64,000 nt of DNA from Spongiactinospora sp. TRM90649 (GTDB lineage: Bacteria > Actinomycetota > Actinomycetes > Streptosporangiales > Streptosporangiaceae). The stretch is taken from assembly GCF_029382225.1 (NCBI RefSeq), contig NZ_JARLTC010000002.1, forward strand, positions 744,001 through 808,000. The letters run 5' to 3'. The notes under the pieces are model-generated. The model was given only the letters and a program-made list of their open reading frames with translations. It was not told where the DNA came from and made no database searches. The translations under genes were made by a program, and so were the position numbers. This document shows, piece by piece, positions 8,812 through 17,612 of the stretch (positions are counted from its first letter, which is position 1; each line of letters starts with the position of its first letter).

Positions 8812-9489
8812 GTGACCCGCACCAGCCGCCGCTGGGCGATCGCCGCCGCCGCGTTCCTCGCAGCAGCCCCGGCCCTGGCCGGCTGCGCGACCGGGTTCGA
8901 CGCCACGACCGCCACGCACTACTCGCCCACCGAGGCACGGGCCACCACCGTGCGGGGGATCCAGATCTCCCAGGGGTTCGTCCTCGGCCCGGAAACGGGC
9001 AACACTCTGCCCAAGGGCGGCTCAGCGCCGGTCTATCTCACCCTCGCCAACATCGGCGAGGACAAGGAGCAGCTCGTCGGAGACGACGACCAGCTCACCG
9101 GAGCCACCGCCGAGGGCGTCGGCACGGTGAAGCTCACCGCGCCCGTCAGCCTGCCGCTGGGGCAGCGGGCGACCACCTCGGGGGCCGGAGACCAGGCGGG
9201 CGCCGCGACGCCGCAGGCGGCCTCCACGGGGCCGCAGATGGTCATCGAGGGACTCGTCAACCCGCTCGCGGGCGGCGAGTACGTCCCGATCACCCTCCAG
9301 TTCGCCAACGCGGGCGCGGTGCAGGTCACCCTGCCGGTGATCCCGCGCACCAGGGAGTTCGCCAACTGGTCGCCCGCGCCCGCGCCGAGCGGCGCGACGT
9401 CGGCCACCCCCAGCACGACCCCGGCCCCGAGCGGGTCGCCGAGCGCCGAGGCCCCGACCCCGACTCCGAGCGAGTCCGCCGCGCACTGA
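8812..9489 (+). CDS. Secreted lipoprotein of PCuAC/DUF461-like type
   Basis: 225 residues. A lipoprotein signal peptide ends in the lipobox LAGC (Cys near residue 25). The mature part has a beta-rich segment (QGFVLGPETG, APVYLTLANIGEDKEQLVG, YVPITLQFANAGAVQVTLPV) resembling the copper-chaperone PCuAC fold, but the usual His-x-Met ligands are not obvious, so metal binding is unsupported. The last 40 residues are Pro/Ser/Thr-rich. A start at GTG 8812 follows GAAGGGGA. It lies between carD and phoP, a placement also familiar in Streptomyces. Confidence 0.75.
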   Translation: MTRTSRRWAIAAAAFLAAAPALAGCATGFDATTATHYSPTEARATTVRGIQISQGFVLGPETGNTLPKGGSAPVYLTLANIGEDKEQLVGDDDQLTGATAEGVGTVKLTAPVSLPLGQRATTSGAGDQAGAATPQAASTGPQMVIEGLVNPLAGGEYVPITLQFANAGAVQVTLPVIPRTREFANWSPAPAPSGATSATPSTTPAPSGSPSAEAPTPTPSESAAH

Positions 9490-9513
9490 GCGGGGCGGCA
9501 CCGAAACGACGAC

Positions 9514-9548
9514 GCGGCCCGCCGTACCACCTCGGTACGGCGGGCCGC
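9514..9548. terminator. Bidirectional hairpin between lipoprotein gene and phoP
   Basis: Perfect 15-base stem GCGGCCCGCCGTACC (9514-9528) and its complement (9534-9548) with a 5-base loop, between converging genes. Confidence 0.85.
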
Positions 9549-9592
9549 TCCCATACGAAGCCTCAGTCGGCCTCGGTCGGCCTCAGTCGACC

Positions 9593-10282
9593 TCAGTCTT
9601 CGACGGGGTCGAACTTGTAGCCGAGCCCGCGCACCGTGAGGATGCACCTCGGGTTCGACGGGTCGGACTCGACCTTCGCGCGCAGGCGCTTGACGTGCAC
9701 GTCGAGGGTCTTGGTGTCGCCGACGTAGTCGGCCCCCCAGACCCGGTCGATGAGCTGCCCCCGGGTGAGCACCCGGCCGGCGTTCCGCAGCAGCACCTCA
9801 AGCAGCTCGAACTCCTTGAGCGGGAGCTGCACCTGACGCCCCCGCACCGCCACGATGTGCCGGTCGACGTCCATCCGCACCGGCCCGGCCGTCAGGACGG
9901 CCGACTCCAGTTCCTCGACGTCGCCCTGTCTGCGCAGCACGGCGCGGATGCGGGCCACCAGTTCGCGCGATGAGAAGGGCTTGGTCACGTAGTCGTCGGC
10001 GCCGAGCTCCAGGCCCACCACCTTGTCGATCTCACTGTCCTTGGCGGTGAGCATGATCACCGGCACCTTGGAGCGCTGCCGCAGCGAGCGGCAGACCTCG
10101 GTGCCGGGCAGGCCGGGGAGCATCAGGTCGAGGAGCACCAGGTCGGCGCCGTTGCGGTCGAAGGTGTCGAGCGCCTCGGGGCCCGTGGCCGCGACCGCGA
10201 CCTCGAACCCCTCCTTGCGCAGCATGTACGACAGCGCGTCGGAGAACGACTCCTCGTCCTCGACGACGAGTACGCGGGTCAC
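9593..10282 (-). CDS. phoP: Phosphate response regulator PhoP/RegX3, OmpR family
   Basis: 229 residues from GTG 10282. The receiver domain has the acidic pair VEDEE, the phosphoacceptor Asp in LVLLDLMLPG and the conserved Lys in TKPFSSRELVARI; the C-terminal winged helix ends ILTVRGLGYKF. It controls the phosphate regulon by binding PHO boxes. The start overlaps the phoR stop (GTGA), so sensor and regulator are co-translated. A candidate PHO box upstream of phoU supports the assignment. RegX3 is the mycobacterial name of the same lineage. Confidence 0.92.
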   Translation of the reverse strand: MTRVLVVEDEESFSDALSYMLRKEGFEVAVAATGPEALDTFDRNGADLVLLDLMLPGLPGTEVCRSLRQRSKVPVIMLTAKDSEIDKVVGLELGADDYVTKPFSSRELVARIRAVLRRQGDVEELESAVLTAGPVRMDVDRHIVAVRGRQVQLPLKEFELLEVLLRNAGRVLTRGQLIDRVWGADYVGDTKTLDVHVKRLRAKVESDPSNPRCILTVRGLGYKFDPVED

Positions 10283-11466
10283 TTCGCGGCCTCCAGGGGA
10301 TTCGTGGTTGAGCTGGGCGGCACGGCGATCGCCGTGCCGCCGAACGCGGGCAGGCGAAGGGTGAAGGTGCTTCCGGAGCCCTCCTTGCTCCACACCGACA
10401 CCTCACCGCCGTGCGCGACGGAGACGTGTTTGACGATGGCGAGCCCGAGACCGGTGCCGCCGGTGGCCCTGGACCGCGCGGCGTCCACGCGGAAGAAGCG
10501 CTCGAAGATGCGCTCCTGGGCCGACTCGGGGATGCCGATGCCCTGGTCGCTCACGCTGACCTCGACGGCCTCGCCCGCGGGGCGGGTGCTGACCACCACG
10601 CGGGTGTGGTCGGGGCTGTAGGCCACGGCGTTGTCGATGAGGTTGCGCAGGGCGGTGACGAGCAGTTCGTCGTCGCCCCAGACGCGCAGGCCCTCGGTGC
10701 CGCCCGCGACGAGGGTGATGTCCTTGGCGGCGGCCTTGGTGTTGCAGCGGTCGATGGCCTCGTGGATGACCTCGTCGACCGGGACCGGCCCGGGCGTGGG
10801 GATCGGCTCGCCGCCCTGGATACGGGACAGCGTGATGAGGTCTTGGACGAGGTAGTTGAGCCGCGCGGCCTCGTGCTGCATCCGGCCCGCGAAGCGGGTG
10901 ACGGCCTCGGGGTCGTCGGCGGCGTCCTGGATGGTCTCGGCGAGCAGGCTGAGCGCCCCGACGGGGGTCTTCAGCTCGTGGCTGACGTTGGCCACGAAGT
11001 CGCGCCGTACGGCCTCGACCCGGCGGCGCTCGGTCTGGTCCTCGGCGAGGACGAGCACCTGGCCGTGCGAGCCGAGGGGGGCCACCCGGACGGCGAACGT
11101 GGTCGCCTCCTGGCCGAACTTGTGCCCCGCCACCTCGATCTCGCTCTCTCTGATCTCGCCGTCCCTGCGGACCTTCCTGGCCAGCGCGAGCAGTTCGGCG
11201 GCCATCATCCGGTCGCCCTTGACGAGCCCGAACGCCCGCGCGGCCGAGCTGGCGCGCAGGACGCGGTCCTCGTGGTCGAGCACCACGGCCGAGGACGGCA
11301 GGACGGCGAGCACCGACGCGACGCCGTGCGGCAGCGCCGTGGTGTCGGTCTCGTCCACGGTCGCCGGCCTGCGCCGGTTCTCGGCGTGGCCGCGCACGAC
11401 CATTACGGCCAGCGCTCCCACGACGAATCCGGCCAAGACCAACAGACTCGCGAGCAACTCGCTCAC
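10279..11466 (-). CDS. phoR: Phosphate sensor histidine kinase PhoR/SenX3
   Basis: 395 residues: an N-terminal membrane helix (LLASLLVLAGFVVGALAVMVV), a PAS-like segment (about 45-130), a HisKA domain with phospho-His in VSHELKTPVGALS, and a HATPase domain with N box, GIGIPE and GGTGLGLAIVKH. There is no large extracellular loop, so it does not sense phosphate directly outside; SenX3/PhoR kinases work with the Pst/PhoU system. Its last codon overlaps phoP. It diverges from phoU across a 183-base intergenic region. Confidence 0.92.
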   Translation of the reverse strand: MSELLASLLVLAGFVVGALAVMVVRGHAENRRRPATVDETDTTALPHGVASVLAVLPSSAVVLDHEDRVLRASSAARAFGLVKGDRMMAAELLALARKVRRDGEIRESEIEVAGHKFGQEATTFAVRVAPLGSHGQVLVLAEDQTERRRVEAVRRDFVANVSHELKTPVGALSLLAETIQDAADDPEAVTRFAGRMQHEAARLNYLVQDLITLSRIQGGEPIPTPGPVPVDEVIHEAIDRCNTKAAAKDITLVAGGTEGLRVWGDDELLVTALRNLIDNAVAYSPDHTRVVVSTRPAGEAVEVSVSDQGIGIPESAQERIFERFFRVDAARSRATGGTGLGLAIVKHVSVAHGGEVSVWSKEGSGSTFTLRLPAFGGTAIAVPPSSTTNPLEAAK

Positions 11467-11598
11467 GGAACCTCCCGGGAAGCCCCGCGTCCGAGCGGAG
11501 CCGGACCACCGATGTGTCCACTCACGCCTTCGATGTTAGGCGGACGGACCAGTGTCATCGACGGGTAAATGCCCGTTGACCACGGCGTTTCCCGTAAA

Positions 11599-11631
11599 GT
11601 TCATTTTGTGGTCGAAGTTCGTTCATCGCCG
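11599..11631 (+). promoter_or_regulatory. Candidate PHO box, three 11-base units
   Basis: Three consecutive 11-base units read GTTCATTTTGT, GGTCGAAGTTC and GTTCATCGCCG. Actinomycete PhoP binds direct repeats of 11 bases with a GTTCA-like core. The site is 19 bases before phoU and between phoU and phoR, so it could autoregulate both. Units one and three match best; the middle one is weaker. Confidence 0.72.
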
Positions 11632-11649
11632 CGCGCGTAACTTTGGTAC

Positions 11650-12309
11650 ATGCGTGACGCGTACCACGAAGAGCTTGACGCTCTCACCGACCGGCTAGTC
11701 GAAATGACCCGTCTGGTGCGGTCGGCCATCTCGCGGGCCACAACCGCCCTGCTCGACTCCGACCTGCACCTCGCCGAAAGTGTGATCTCCCAGGACGACG
11801 AGGTCAACCGCCTCTACGCGGAGATCGAGGCGTCCATCTTCGACCTGATGGCGCGTCAGCAGCCGGTGGCCGTCGACCTGCGAATGGTCATCACGGCGCT
11901 GCGCATGGGATCGGACCTGGAGCGGATGGGCGACCTCGCCGAGCACGTCGCCAAGATCAGCCGGTTGCGGCACCCGGAGTCGGCGATCCCGCCGGAGCTG
12001 CGCTCCACGATCCTGGAGATGGGCCAGATCGCCGAACGCCTGGTGACCAAGGCGGGCAGTTGCGTGGCCTCGCGCGACGTGGAGGCGGCGCTGGAGCTGG
12101 AGGGCGACGACGACGCGATGGACCGGCTGCACCGCAGGCTGTTCCGGGTGCTGCTGGCCAAGGACTCCAAGTGGGCGGTCGAGCAGGCCATCGACGTCAC
12201 GCTGATCGGCCGCTACTACGAGCGGTACGCGGACCACGCGGTACGCGTGGCCCGCGATGTCGTCTACCTGGTGACGGGCTCCCGTCCCCAGGACATGACG
12301 GCGCTCTGA
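11650..12309 (+). CDS. phoU: Phosphate signalling complex protein PhoU
   Basis: 219 residues forming two three-helix PhoU repeats. Metal-binding signature motifs are visible as DLRMVITALRMGSDLERMGDLAEHVAK and GRYYERYADHAVRVARDVVYL, and MRDAYHEELDALTDRLVEM begins the family. PhoU links Pst phosphate transport to the histidine kinase and restrains the regulon when phosphate is plentiful. It diverges from phoR-phoP with a PHO box between them. The conserved start is ATG 11650. Confidence 0.94.
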   Translation: MRDAYHEELDALTDRLVEMTRLVRSAISRATTALLDSDLHLAESVISQDDEVNRLYAEIEASIFDLMARQQPVAVDLRMVITALRMGSDLERMGDLAEHVAKISRLRHPESAIPPELRSTILEMGQIAERLVTKAGSCVASRDVEAALELEGDDDAMDRLHRRLFRVLLAKDSKWAVEQAIDVTLIGRYYERYADHAVRVARDVVYLVTGSRPQDMTAL

Positions 12310-12324
12310 GCCGGGCTCCGAGCC

Positions 12325-13068
12325 TCAGCGGCCCTGGTTGGCCACGGCCTCGATGGCGGCCTTGGCCGCCTCGGGGTCGAGGTAGCGCCCGCCCTTGGTG
12401 ACCGGGCGGAACGACTCGTCGAGGTCGTAGAGGAGCGGGATGCCGGTCGGGATGTTCAGCCCGGCGATCGTGTCGTCGCCGATGCCGTCGAGGTGCTTGA
12501 CCAGCGCGCGCAGCGAGTTGCCGTGCGCGACCACCAGGACCGTGCGGCCCTCCGCCAGCTCTGGCACGATCGCGTCGTACCAGTACGGCAGCATCCGATC
12601 AACGACGTCCTTCAGGCACTCCGTGCGAGGCATCAGCTCCGGCGGGAGCGTCGCGTAACGTGGGTCGCCCACCTGGCTGTACTCGTCGTCGTCGGCGATC
12701 GGCGGCGGCGGGGTGTCGTAGGACCGCCGCCACAGCATGAACTGCTCGTCGCCGAACTCCTCGCGCGTCTGCGCCTTGTTCTTGCCCTGAAGAGCGCCGT
12801 AGTGACGCTCGTTGAGCCGCCACGACCGGCGGACCGGCAGCCAGCGCAGGTCGGCGGCGCCCAGCGCCAGCTCGGCCGTCTGGATGGCACGGTTCAGCAG
12901 GCTCGTGTGCACCACGTCGGGGCGGACCCCGGCGTCGATGAGGAGCTGCCCGCCGCGGCGGGCCTCGCTCTCGCCGGCCGCGGAAAGGCTGACGTCCACC
13001 CATCCGGTGAACAGGCCCTTCGCGTTCCAGTCGCTTTCTCCATGCCGCAACAGCACCAAAGTCGCCAT
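12325..13068 (-). CDS. gpmA: 2,3-bisphosphoglycerate-dependent phosphoglycerate mutase
   Basis: 247 residues from ATG 13068. The catalytic phospho-His lies in [20 protein letters not shown] near residue 8, with Arg and Glu in [10 protein letters not shown] and [10 protein letters not shown], and the second catalytic His in [17 protein letters not shown]. It interconverts 3- and 2-phosphoglycerate in glycolysis. The gene converges with phoU (15-base gap). Neighbours YbjN and mshA on the same strand reproduce a conserved actinomycete order. Confidence 0.95.
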   Translation of the reverse strand: MATLVLLRHGESDWNAKGLFTGWVDVSLSAAGESEARRGGQLLIDAGVRPDVVHTSLLNRAIQTAELALGAADLRWLPVRRSWRLNERHYGALQGKNKAQTREEFGDEQFMLWRRSYDTPPPPIADDDEYSQVGDPRYATLPPELMPRTECLKDVVDRMLPYWYDAIVPELAEGRTVLVVAHGNSLRALVKHLDGIGDDTIAGLNIPTGIPLLYDLDESFRPVTKGGRYLDPEAAKAAIEAVANQGR

Positions 13069-13105
13069 GCGGACAACCTTACCGACGGCCGGTGAACGGC
13101 CCCGC

Positions 13106-13591
13106 CTACCTGGCCGGGTCGGCGAACCTGGCGAACGCCTGCAGGTTGGCCAGGGACTCGCCGCGCTTGGCCCGCCACTCCCACTCACGCCGGATGGAGG
13201 AGGCGAAGCCCAGTTCGAGGGCGCGGTCGAAGGACTCGTCGGAGTAGGTGAGCACGCAGCCGAGCAGCCGGTCGATCTCCTCCTCGGTCACCGCGCCGAG
13301 GGGGACCCGGCCGACGAGGTGGACGTCGCCGACCTCGTCGAGGGCGAAGCGCACGCCGTACATGGAGCCGTTCTTGGTGAGCAGCCAGCGGTAGAACGCG
13401 GCGTGGTTCTCGTCCGGCTGGCGGCAGAAGAACGCCTCGACGTGGAGCATCCGCTCGCCGACGATCAGCCAGGTCATCGTGGCCAGCTTGTGCCGGCCCG
13501 GCAGGTTCACCAGAAAAGTGCCGGGCTTGGGCTGTTCGTACGACGCCTCGGACGCCTTCAACGCCGACTCGACGACCTCCGCAACGTTCAT
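13106..13591 (-). CDS. YbjN-domain protein
   Basis: 161 residues from ATG 13591, preceded by AGGGTGG; an in-frame GTG nine bases earlier is part of that ribosome site. The single YbjN domain shows [54 protein letters not shown] and a helical tail. YbjN proteins resemble type III secretion chaperones in fold; their actinobacterial role is unknown. It lies 18 bases after mshA, so probably the two are co-transcribed. Confidence 0.88.
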   Translation of the reverse strand: MNVAEVVESALKASEASYEQPKPGTFLVNLPGRHKLATMTWLIVGERMLHVEAFFCRQPDENHAAFYRWLLTKNGSMYGVRFALDEVGDVHLVGRVPLGAVTEEEIDRLLGCVLTYSDESFDRALELGFASSIRREWEWRAKRGESLANLQAFARFADPAR

Positions 13592-13609
13592 GCGATCCAC
13601 CCTACGGGC

Positions 13610-14887
13610 TCAGGAACTGAGCGCCACGGGCGAGCGGTTCAGGTGGGCCATCGCCCCGGCGTAGACCTCGGCCAGGCGGGCGGCCGTGGCGGACCACCCG
13701 AAGGCGTTGGCGTGCTCCACCGCTCCCGCCGAGAGCTTCTCCCGCCAGCGCGGGCGGTGCACGATGCGCCCGAGGACGCGCGCCCAGTCGTGCGGGTCGT
13801 GGCCCTCGACGAGCACCCCGGAGACGCCGTCGCGGACGGCCGTGCGCAGCCCGCCCACCGACGCGGCGACCACCGGCGTGCCGCACGCCTGCGACTCCAG
13901 CGCGACCAGGCCGAAGGACTCGTTGTAGGACGGCACGACGGTCACGTCGGCGGCGCGGTACCAGTCGGCCAGCTCGTCCTGCGGGGCCGGAGGCACCAGC
14001 CGCACCACGTCGCCGAGCCCCAGCGACTCCGTCAGGTCGGCGAGCAGCGCCGGACGGCGCAGCCCGCTGCCGCTGGGCCCGCCGACACAGGCGACGACCA
14101 GGCGCGAGCGCAGCGCGGGCTGCTCGATCAGGATCCTGGCCGCCGCGCGCAGCAGCACGTCGGGGGCCTTCAGCGGCTGGATGCGCCCGACGAACAGCAG
14201 CACGTGGGCGTCGTCGGGAAGGCCCAGGCGGTGGCGGGCGGCGCCCTTGGAGGCGGGCTGGAAGACCGAGAGGTTCACGCCGGGGTTGACCACGGCGACC
14301 CGCTCGGGGGCCGCGCCGTACAGGTCGATCAGCTCGCCCGCCTCGGCGTCGGTGTTGGCCACCAGGCGGTCGGCGATGTCCACCACCTGCTCCTCGCCCA
14401 CGACGCGCACGGCGGGCTCGGGCTTGTCGTCGTCGGCGAGCGCCAGGTTCTTCACCTTGGCCATGGTGTGCATGGTGTGGACCAGCGGAACGCCCCAGCG
14501 CTCCTTGGCCAGCCAGCCGACCTGCCCGGAGAGCCAGTAGTGGGAGTGGATGACGTCGTAACGCCCAGGGTCGTAGGACGCCTCGGTGCGCAGCACGCCC
14601 GACAGAAAGGCGCAGAGCTGGCCGGGCAGGTCGCCCTTCTCCAGTTCCTCGTACGGGCCCGCGGTGACGTGTCGGACGGTCACGCCGGGGACGATCTCGG
14701 CCGTCGGAGGCAGGTCGCGCGCGGTCTGCCGGGTGAAGATCTCCACCTCCACGCCGAGATGGGCCAGGCGTTTGGCCGCCTCGACGATGTAGACGTTCAT
14801 GCCGCCCGCGTCTCCCGTGCCCGGTTGGTCGAGAGGAGATGTGTGCATGCTGATCGTCGCCACCCGTTCGACGCGCCGTCGACTCAC
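13610..14887 (-). CDS. mshA: D-inositol-3-phosphate glycosyltransferase (mycothiol biosynthesis)
   Basis: 425 residues, GT-B fold, family GT4. The donor-site motif is [21 protein letters not shown] with two catalytic-site Glu residues, and the N-terminal segment [21 protein letters not shown] is characteristic of MshA. It transfers GlcNAc from UDP-GlcNAc to 1L-myo-inositol-1-phosphate, the first step of mycothiol synthesis, which itself marks the host as an actinobacterium. GTG 14887 has GGAGGTGATG before it. First gene of an apparent mshA-ybjN unit. Confidence 0.94.
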   Translation of the reverse strand: MSRRRVERVATISMHTSPLDQPGTGDAGGMNVYIVEAAKRLAHLGVEVEIFTRQTARDLPPTAEIVPGVTVRHVTAGPYEELEKGDLPGQLCAFLSGVLRTEASYDPGRYDVIHSHYWLSGQVGWLAKERWGVPLVHTMHTMAKVKNLALADDDKPEPAVRVVGEEQVVDIADRLVANTDAEAGELIDLYGAAPERVAVVNPGVNLSVFQPASKGAARHRLGLPDDAHVLLFVGRIQPLKAPDVLLRAAARILIEQPALRSRLVVACVGGPSGSGLRRPALLADLTESLGLGDVVRLVPPAPQDELADWYRAADVTVVPSYNESFGLVALESQACGTPVVAASVGGLRTAVRDGVSGVLVEGHDPHDWARVLGRIVHRPRWREKLSAGAVEHANAFGWSATAARLAEVYAGAMAHLNRSPVALSS

Positions 14888-15004
14888 CTGACATCACCTC
14901 CGAAGGGCTAATAACCATCCGGATTCATCCGTGATTCCCGGCACCGGAGCGTTTCCGACATGTGATCACACACCCTCGGGGTGCGGGAGGCGGGGGGGCC
15001 TGCG

Positions 15005-15760
15005 ATGATGCGATTCATGATGAAGACGGCTGTTGTGACTGGTGCGAGCAGCGGCATCGGCAAGGCGACCGCACGGCGTCTGGCGCTGGAGGGCTTCGAC
15101 GTGGTGGCGGCGGCCCGTCGCCGGGACCGCCTGGACGAGCTGGCGGCGGAGGTGCCGAACATCCGCCCGATGACGCTCGACGTGACCTCCCAGGAGTCGG
15201 TGGACGCGCTGGCCGGGGCTCTCGACCGGTGTGACGTGCTGGTGAACAACGCCGGCGGCGCGCTCGGCCTGGAGCAGGTGGTCGACGCGGACCCGGCCGA
15301 CTGGCAGTGGATGTTCGAGGTGAACGTGCTGGGCACGCTGCGCGTGACCAAGGCGCTCACGCCGCGTCTGGTGGAGTCCGGCGACGGCGTGCTGGTGCTG
15401 CTCACCTCCACGGCGGGACTCGTCGCCTACGAGGGCGGTGGCGGCTACGTGGCGGCCAAGCAGGCCCAGCGGTCGATGGCAGAGACGCTGCGCCTGGAAC
15501 TGGTCGCCGAGCCGGTGCGGGTCGTGGAGATCGCGCCCGGCATGGTGGCGACCGAGGAGTTCGGGCTGACCCGCTTCCGCGGCGACAGCGACAAGGCGAG
15601 CAAGGTCTACCAGGGCGTGGATCCGCTGACCGCCGACGACGTGGCGGACGCCATCGCCTGGTCCGTCACCCGTCCGGCCCACTTCAACGTGGACCGTATG
15701 GTGATCAGGCCGCGTGCCCAGGCGGCTCAGCACAAGGTGCATCGCACGTCGTCCCCCTGA
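15005..15760 (+). CDS. SDR-family oxidoreductase
   Basis: About 251 residues of a classical short-chain dehydrogenase: nucleotide-binding TGASSGIGKAT, NNAGG, catalytic Ser in TSTAGL and Tyr/Lys in YVAAKQAQR. The AARRRD pattern after the second strand favours NADP(H), and DVTSQESVDAL fits the usual Asp. Several ATGs cluster at the start; 15005 follows a G-rich stretch with best spacing, while 15017 or 15020 would still preserve the fold. Substrate cannot be read from sequence; the nearest relatives are YdfG-type serine/3-hydroxyacid dehydrogenases. Confidence 0.88.
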   Translation: MMRFMMKTAVVTGASSGIGKATARRLALEGFDVVAAARRRDRLDELAAEVPNIRPMTLDVTSQESVDALAGALDRCDVLVNNAGGALGLEQVVDADPADWQWMFEVNVLGTLRVTKALTPRLVESGDGVLVLLTSTAGLVAYEGGGGYVAAKQAQRSMAETLRLELVAEPVRVVEIAPGMVATEEFGLTRFRGDSDKASKVYQGVDPLTADDVADAIAWSVTRPAHFNVDRMVIRPRAQAAQHKVHRTSSP

Positions 15761-15775
15761 TCCTGTCTTAGAGCT

Positions 15776-16621
15776 TTGATCCCCTATGAACCGTTGAACC
15801 GTCCCCCCGCTCCCCCTGGCCGGCCGGTCGGCGCCGTCACGCGCGGCACGACCGGCCACAACCGGCTGCGCCGCGCCGACCGCTGGATCGCCGCCGGGTA
15901 CGCCGGGCTGCTCCGCTCCGCCGCCCGGCCGCTGGTCGTCGATCTCGGCTTCGGGGCATCCCACGTGACCACGACCGAGCTGTTCCTGCGGCTGCGCGGG
16001 ATCCGGCCCGACGTGGAGGTGATCGGGGTGGAGATCGATCCGGAGCGGGTGGCGGCCGCTCTGCCGTACGCGCGGCCCGGCCTGTCGTTCGCGGTCGGCG
16101 GGTTCGAGATGCGGCCGGCCCCCCGTCCGCCGGTGCTGGTGCGCGCGTTCAACGTGCTGCGGCAGTACGGCGAGGCGGAGGCGGGCGCGGCGTGGGACCT
16201 GATGCGCTCACGGATCGCCCCGGACGGCGTGCTCGTGGAGGGAACCTGCTCCGAGGTGGGCCACCGGGCGGCGTGGGTGGCACTGGACGCCTCAGGGCCG
16301 CGCACGCTCACGCTGTCCACCCGGTTCTCCGGCTTCGGCCGCCCTTCGGACCTGGCCGAGCGGCTACCGAAGGCGCTCATCCACCGGAACGTTCCCGGGG
16401 AGGCCGTGCACCGGCTGTTCGAGGACCTCGACCGGGCGTGGGCGGTGTGCGCGCCGTACGCGGCCTACGGCGTACGACAGCGCTGGCCCGCCACGGTGGA
16501 GACGCTGGCGCGGACGTGGCCGGTGGTCCGGCACCCGCCGCTCGGCGGGCGGGCGCGCTGGCGGCTGGGTGAGCTGACCTTGCCGTGGAGCGCGGTCGCA
16601 CCCGCTGTCCACAGGGGCTGA
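15776..16621 (+). CDS. Class I SAM-dependent methyltransferase-like protein
   Basis: 281 residues from a TTG start 15 bases after the SDR. A Rossmann motif I (LVVDLGFGASHVTTTELFLRL) and an acidic end of strand 2 (VIGVEIDPERV) indicate SAM binding. The conserved block before it, GTTGHNRLRRADRWIA, is typical of an actinobacterial family seen beside mshA-region genes. Substrate unknown. The first 25 residues are proline-rich and may not all be translated, since other in-frame starts follow. Confidence 0.78.
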   Translation: MIPYEPLNRPPAPPGRPVGAVTRGTTGHNRLRRADRWIAAGYAGLLRSAARPLVVDLGFGASHVTTTELFLRLRGIRPDVEVIGVEIDPERVAAALPYARPGLSFAVGGFEMRPAPRPPVLVRAFNVLRQYGEAEAGAAWDLMRSRIAPDGVLVEGTCSEVGHRAAWVALDASGPRTLTLSTRFSGFGRPSDLAERLPKALIHRNVPGEAVHRLFEDLDRAWAVCAPYAAYGVRQRWPATVETLARTWPVVRHPPLGGRARWRLGELTLPWSAVAPAVHRG

Positions 16622-16631
16622 CCTGTCAGGT

Positions 16632-17168
16632 TTACGGCGTATCCACAATCTCGCCAAGATCGCCCAGCGCCCGTTCGAAGTGCGCGTAGGCTGTGGAGTC
16701 GAACAGCACGAAACTGACCTCCTCGACGAGGGTCGCCGGGGCCGCGCGCACCGTACGCAGCGCGATCCTGGCCCCATCGTCGAGCGGCCAGCCGTAGATT
16801 CCCGTGGAGATGGCCGGGAAGGCCACGGTGCGGGCGCCGAGATCGCCCGCGACGCGAAGAGATTCCCGATAGCAGGAGGCGAGCAGATGCGAGCGGTCCT
16901 CCGATCCGGAGTGGACCGGGCCCACGGTGTGGATCACCCACCGGGCCGGCAGGCGGCCCGCCGTGGTCGCGACGGCCTGGCCGGTCGGCAGGCCACCGCC
17001 GTACTGCGACGCGCGCAGAGCCCGGCACTCGGCCAGGATCTCCGGCCCGCCGCGCCGGTGGATGGCGCCGTCCACGCCCCCGCCGCCCAGCAGCGACGAG
17101 TTCGCCGCGTTCACCACGGCGTCCACGCGCTGCTCGGTGATGTCGCCTCGCACGAGCACGATCCGCAT
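16632..17168 (-). CDS. Macrodomain protein (O-acetyl-ADP-ribose deacetylase type)
   Basis: 178 residues from ATG 17168, with GAGGGGG upstream. The macrodomain pocket motifs are present: GDITEQRVDAVVNAANSSLLGGGGVDGAIH, the glycine loop AISTGIYGWP and the VIHTVGP strand. MacroD-like proteins hydrolyse O-acetyl-ADP-ribose or remove mono-ADP-ribose from proteins. The Asn and Asp typically involved in catalysis are retained (NAAN, GGVDGAIH). It is divergent from blaI, sharing an 87-base region, and convergent with the methyltransferase. Confidence 0.9.
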   Translation of the reverse strand: MRIVLVRGDITEQRVDAVVNAANSSLLGGGGVDGAIHRRGGPEILAECRALRASQYGGGLPTGQAVATTAGRLPARWVIHTVGPVHSGSEDRSHLLASCYRESLRVAGDLGARTVAFPAISTGIYGWPLDDGARIALRTVRAAPATLVEEVSFVLFDSTAYAHFERALGDLGEIVDTP

Positions 17169-17214
17169 GCCGAACCATCCCCCTCGCGGAATTCCCCGAT
17201 TCACTCGACGACCC

Positions 17215-17224
17215 GTAGTACTAC
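17215..17224. promoter_or_regulatory. Palindromic candidate operator upstream of the BlaI-type gene
   Basis: GTAGTACTAC is a perfect 10-base palindrome 32 bases before the blaI start. BlaI/MecI regulators bind dyads built from TACA/TGTA-like half sites, and actinomycete versions often contain GTAGTA/TACTAC. Position suits autoregulation. Confidence 0.55.
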
Positions 17225-17255
17225 ACCTCGTCGGCCGCAGGTTACCCTGGAAGGC

Positions 17256-17612
17256 GTGAAGGGTCTCGGCGAGCTCGAACGCAGCATCATGGACATCCTC
17301 TGGGCCCAGCGGGTCCCCGCCACCGCCCGCGAGGTCGGCAGGCACATCGCTGACCGCGACCTGGCCCCCACCACGGTCATGACAGTCCTCGACCGCCTCA
17401 CCCGCAAGGGCTTCCTGGTCCGCACCCGCGACGGCCGTGCCTGGCGCTACGAGCCCGCCGCGAGCCGTGACGACTACGTCGCGGAGCTGATGCGCGAAGC
17501 CCTCGACATGACGGGTGACCGCTCCGCGGCGCTGACCCGCTTCGCCCAGACCGTTTCCGGCAGCGAGGCGGAGATCCTGCGCAAGGCCCTGACGGAGCTG
17601 GAGGAGGAATGA
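17256..17612 (+). CDS. BlaI/MecI/CopY-family transcriptional repressor
   Basis: 118 residues from GTG 17256 (KGLGELERSIMDILW). The winged helix covers ATAREVGRHIADRDLAPTTVMTVLDRLTRKGFLVRTRDGRAWRYEPA, and a helical dimerisation tail follows. Such repressors are inactivated by partner M56 proteases; one is encoded immediately downstream with an ATGA overlap. Targets are unknown; in actinomycetes many such pairs have no beta-lactamase nearby, and none is seen here. Confidence 0.9.
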   Translation: MKGLGELERSIMDILWAQRVPATAREVGRHIADRDLAPTTVMTVLDRLTRKGFLVRTRDGRAWRYEPAASRDDYVAELMREALDMTGDRSAALTRFAQTVSGSEAEILRKALTELEEE

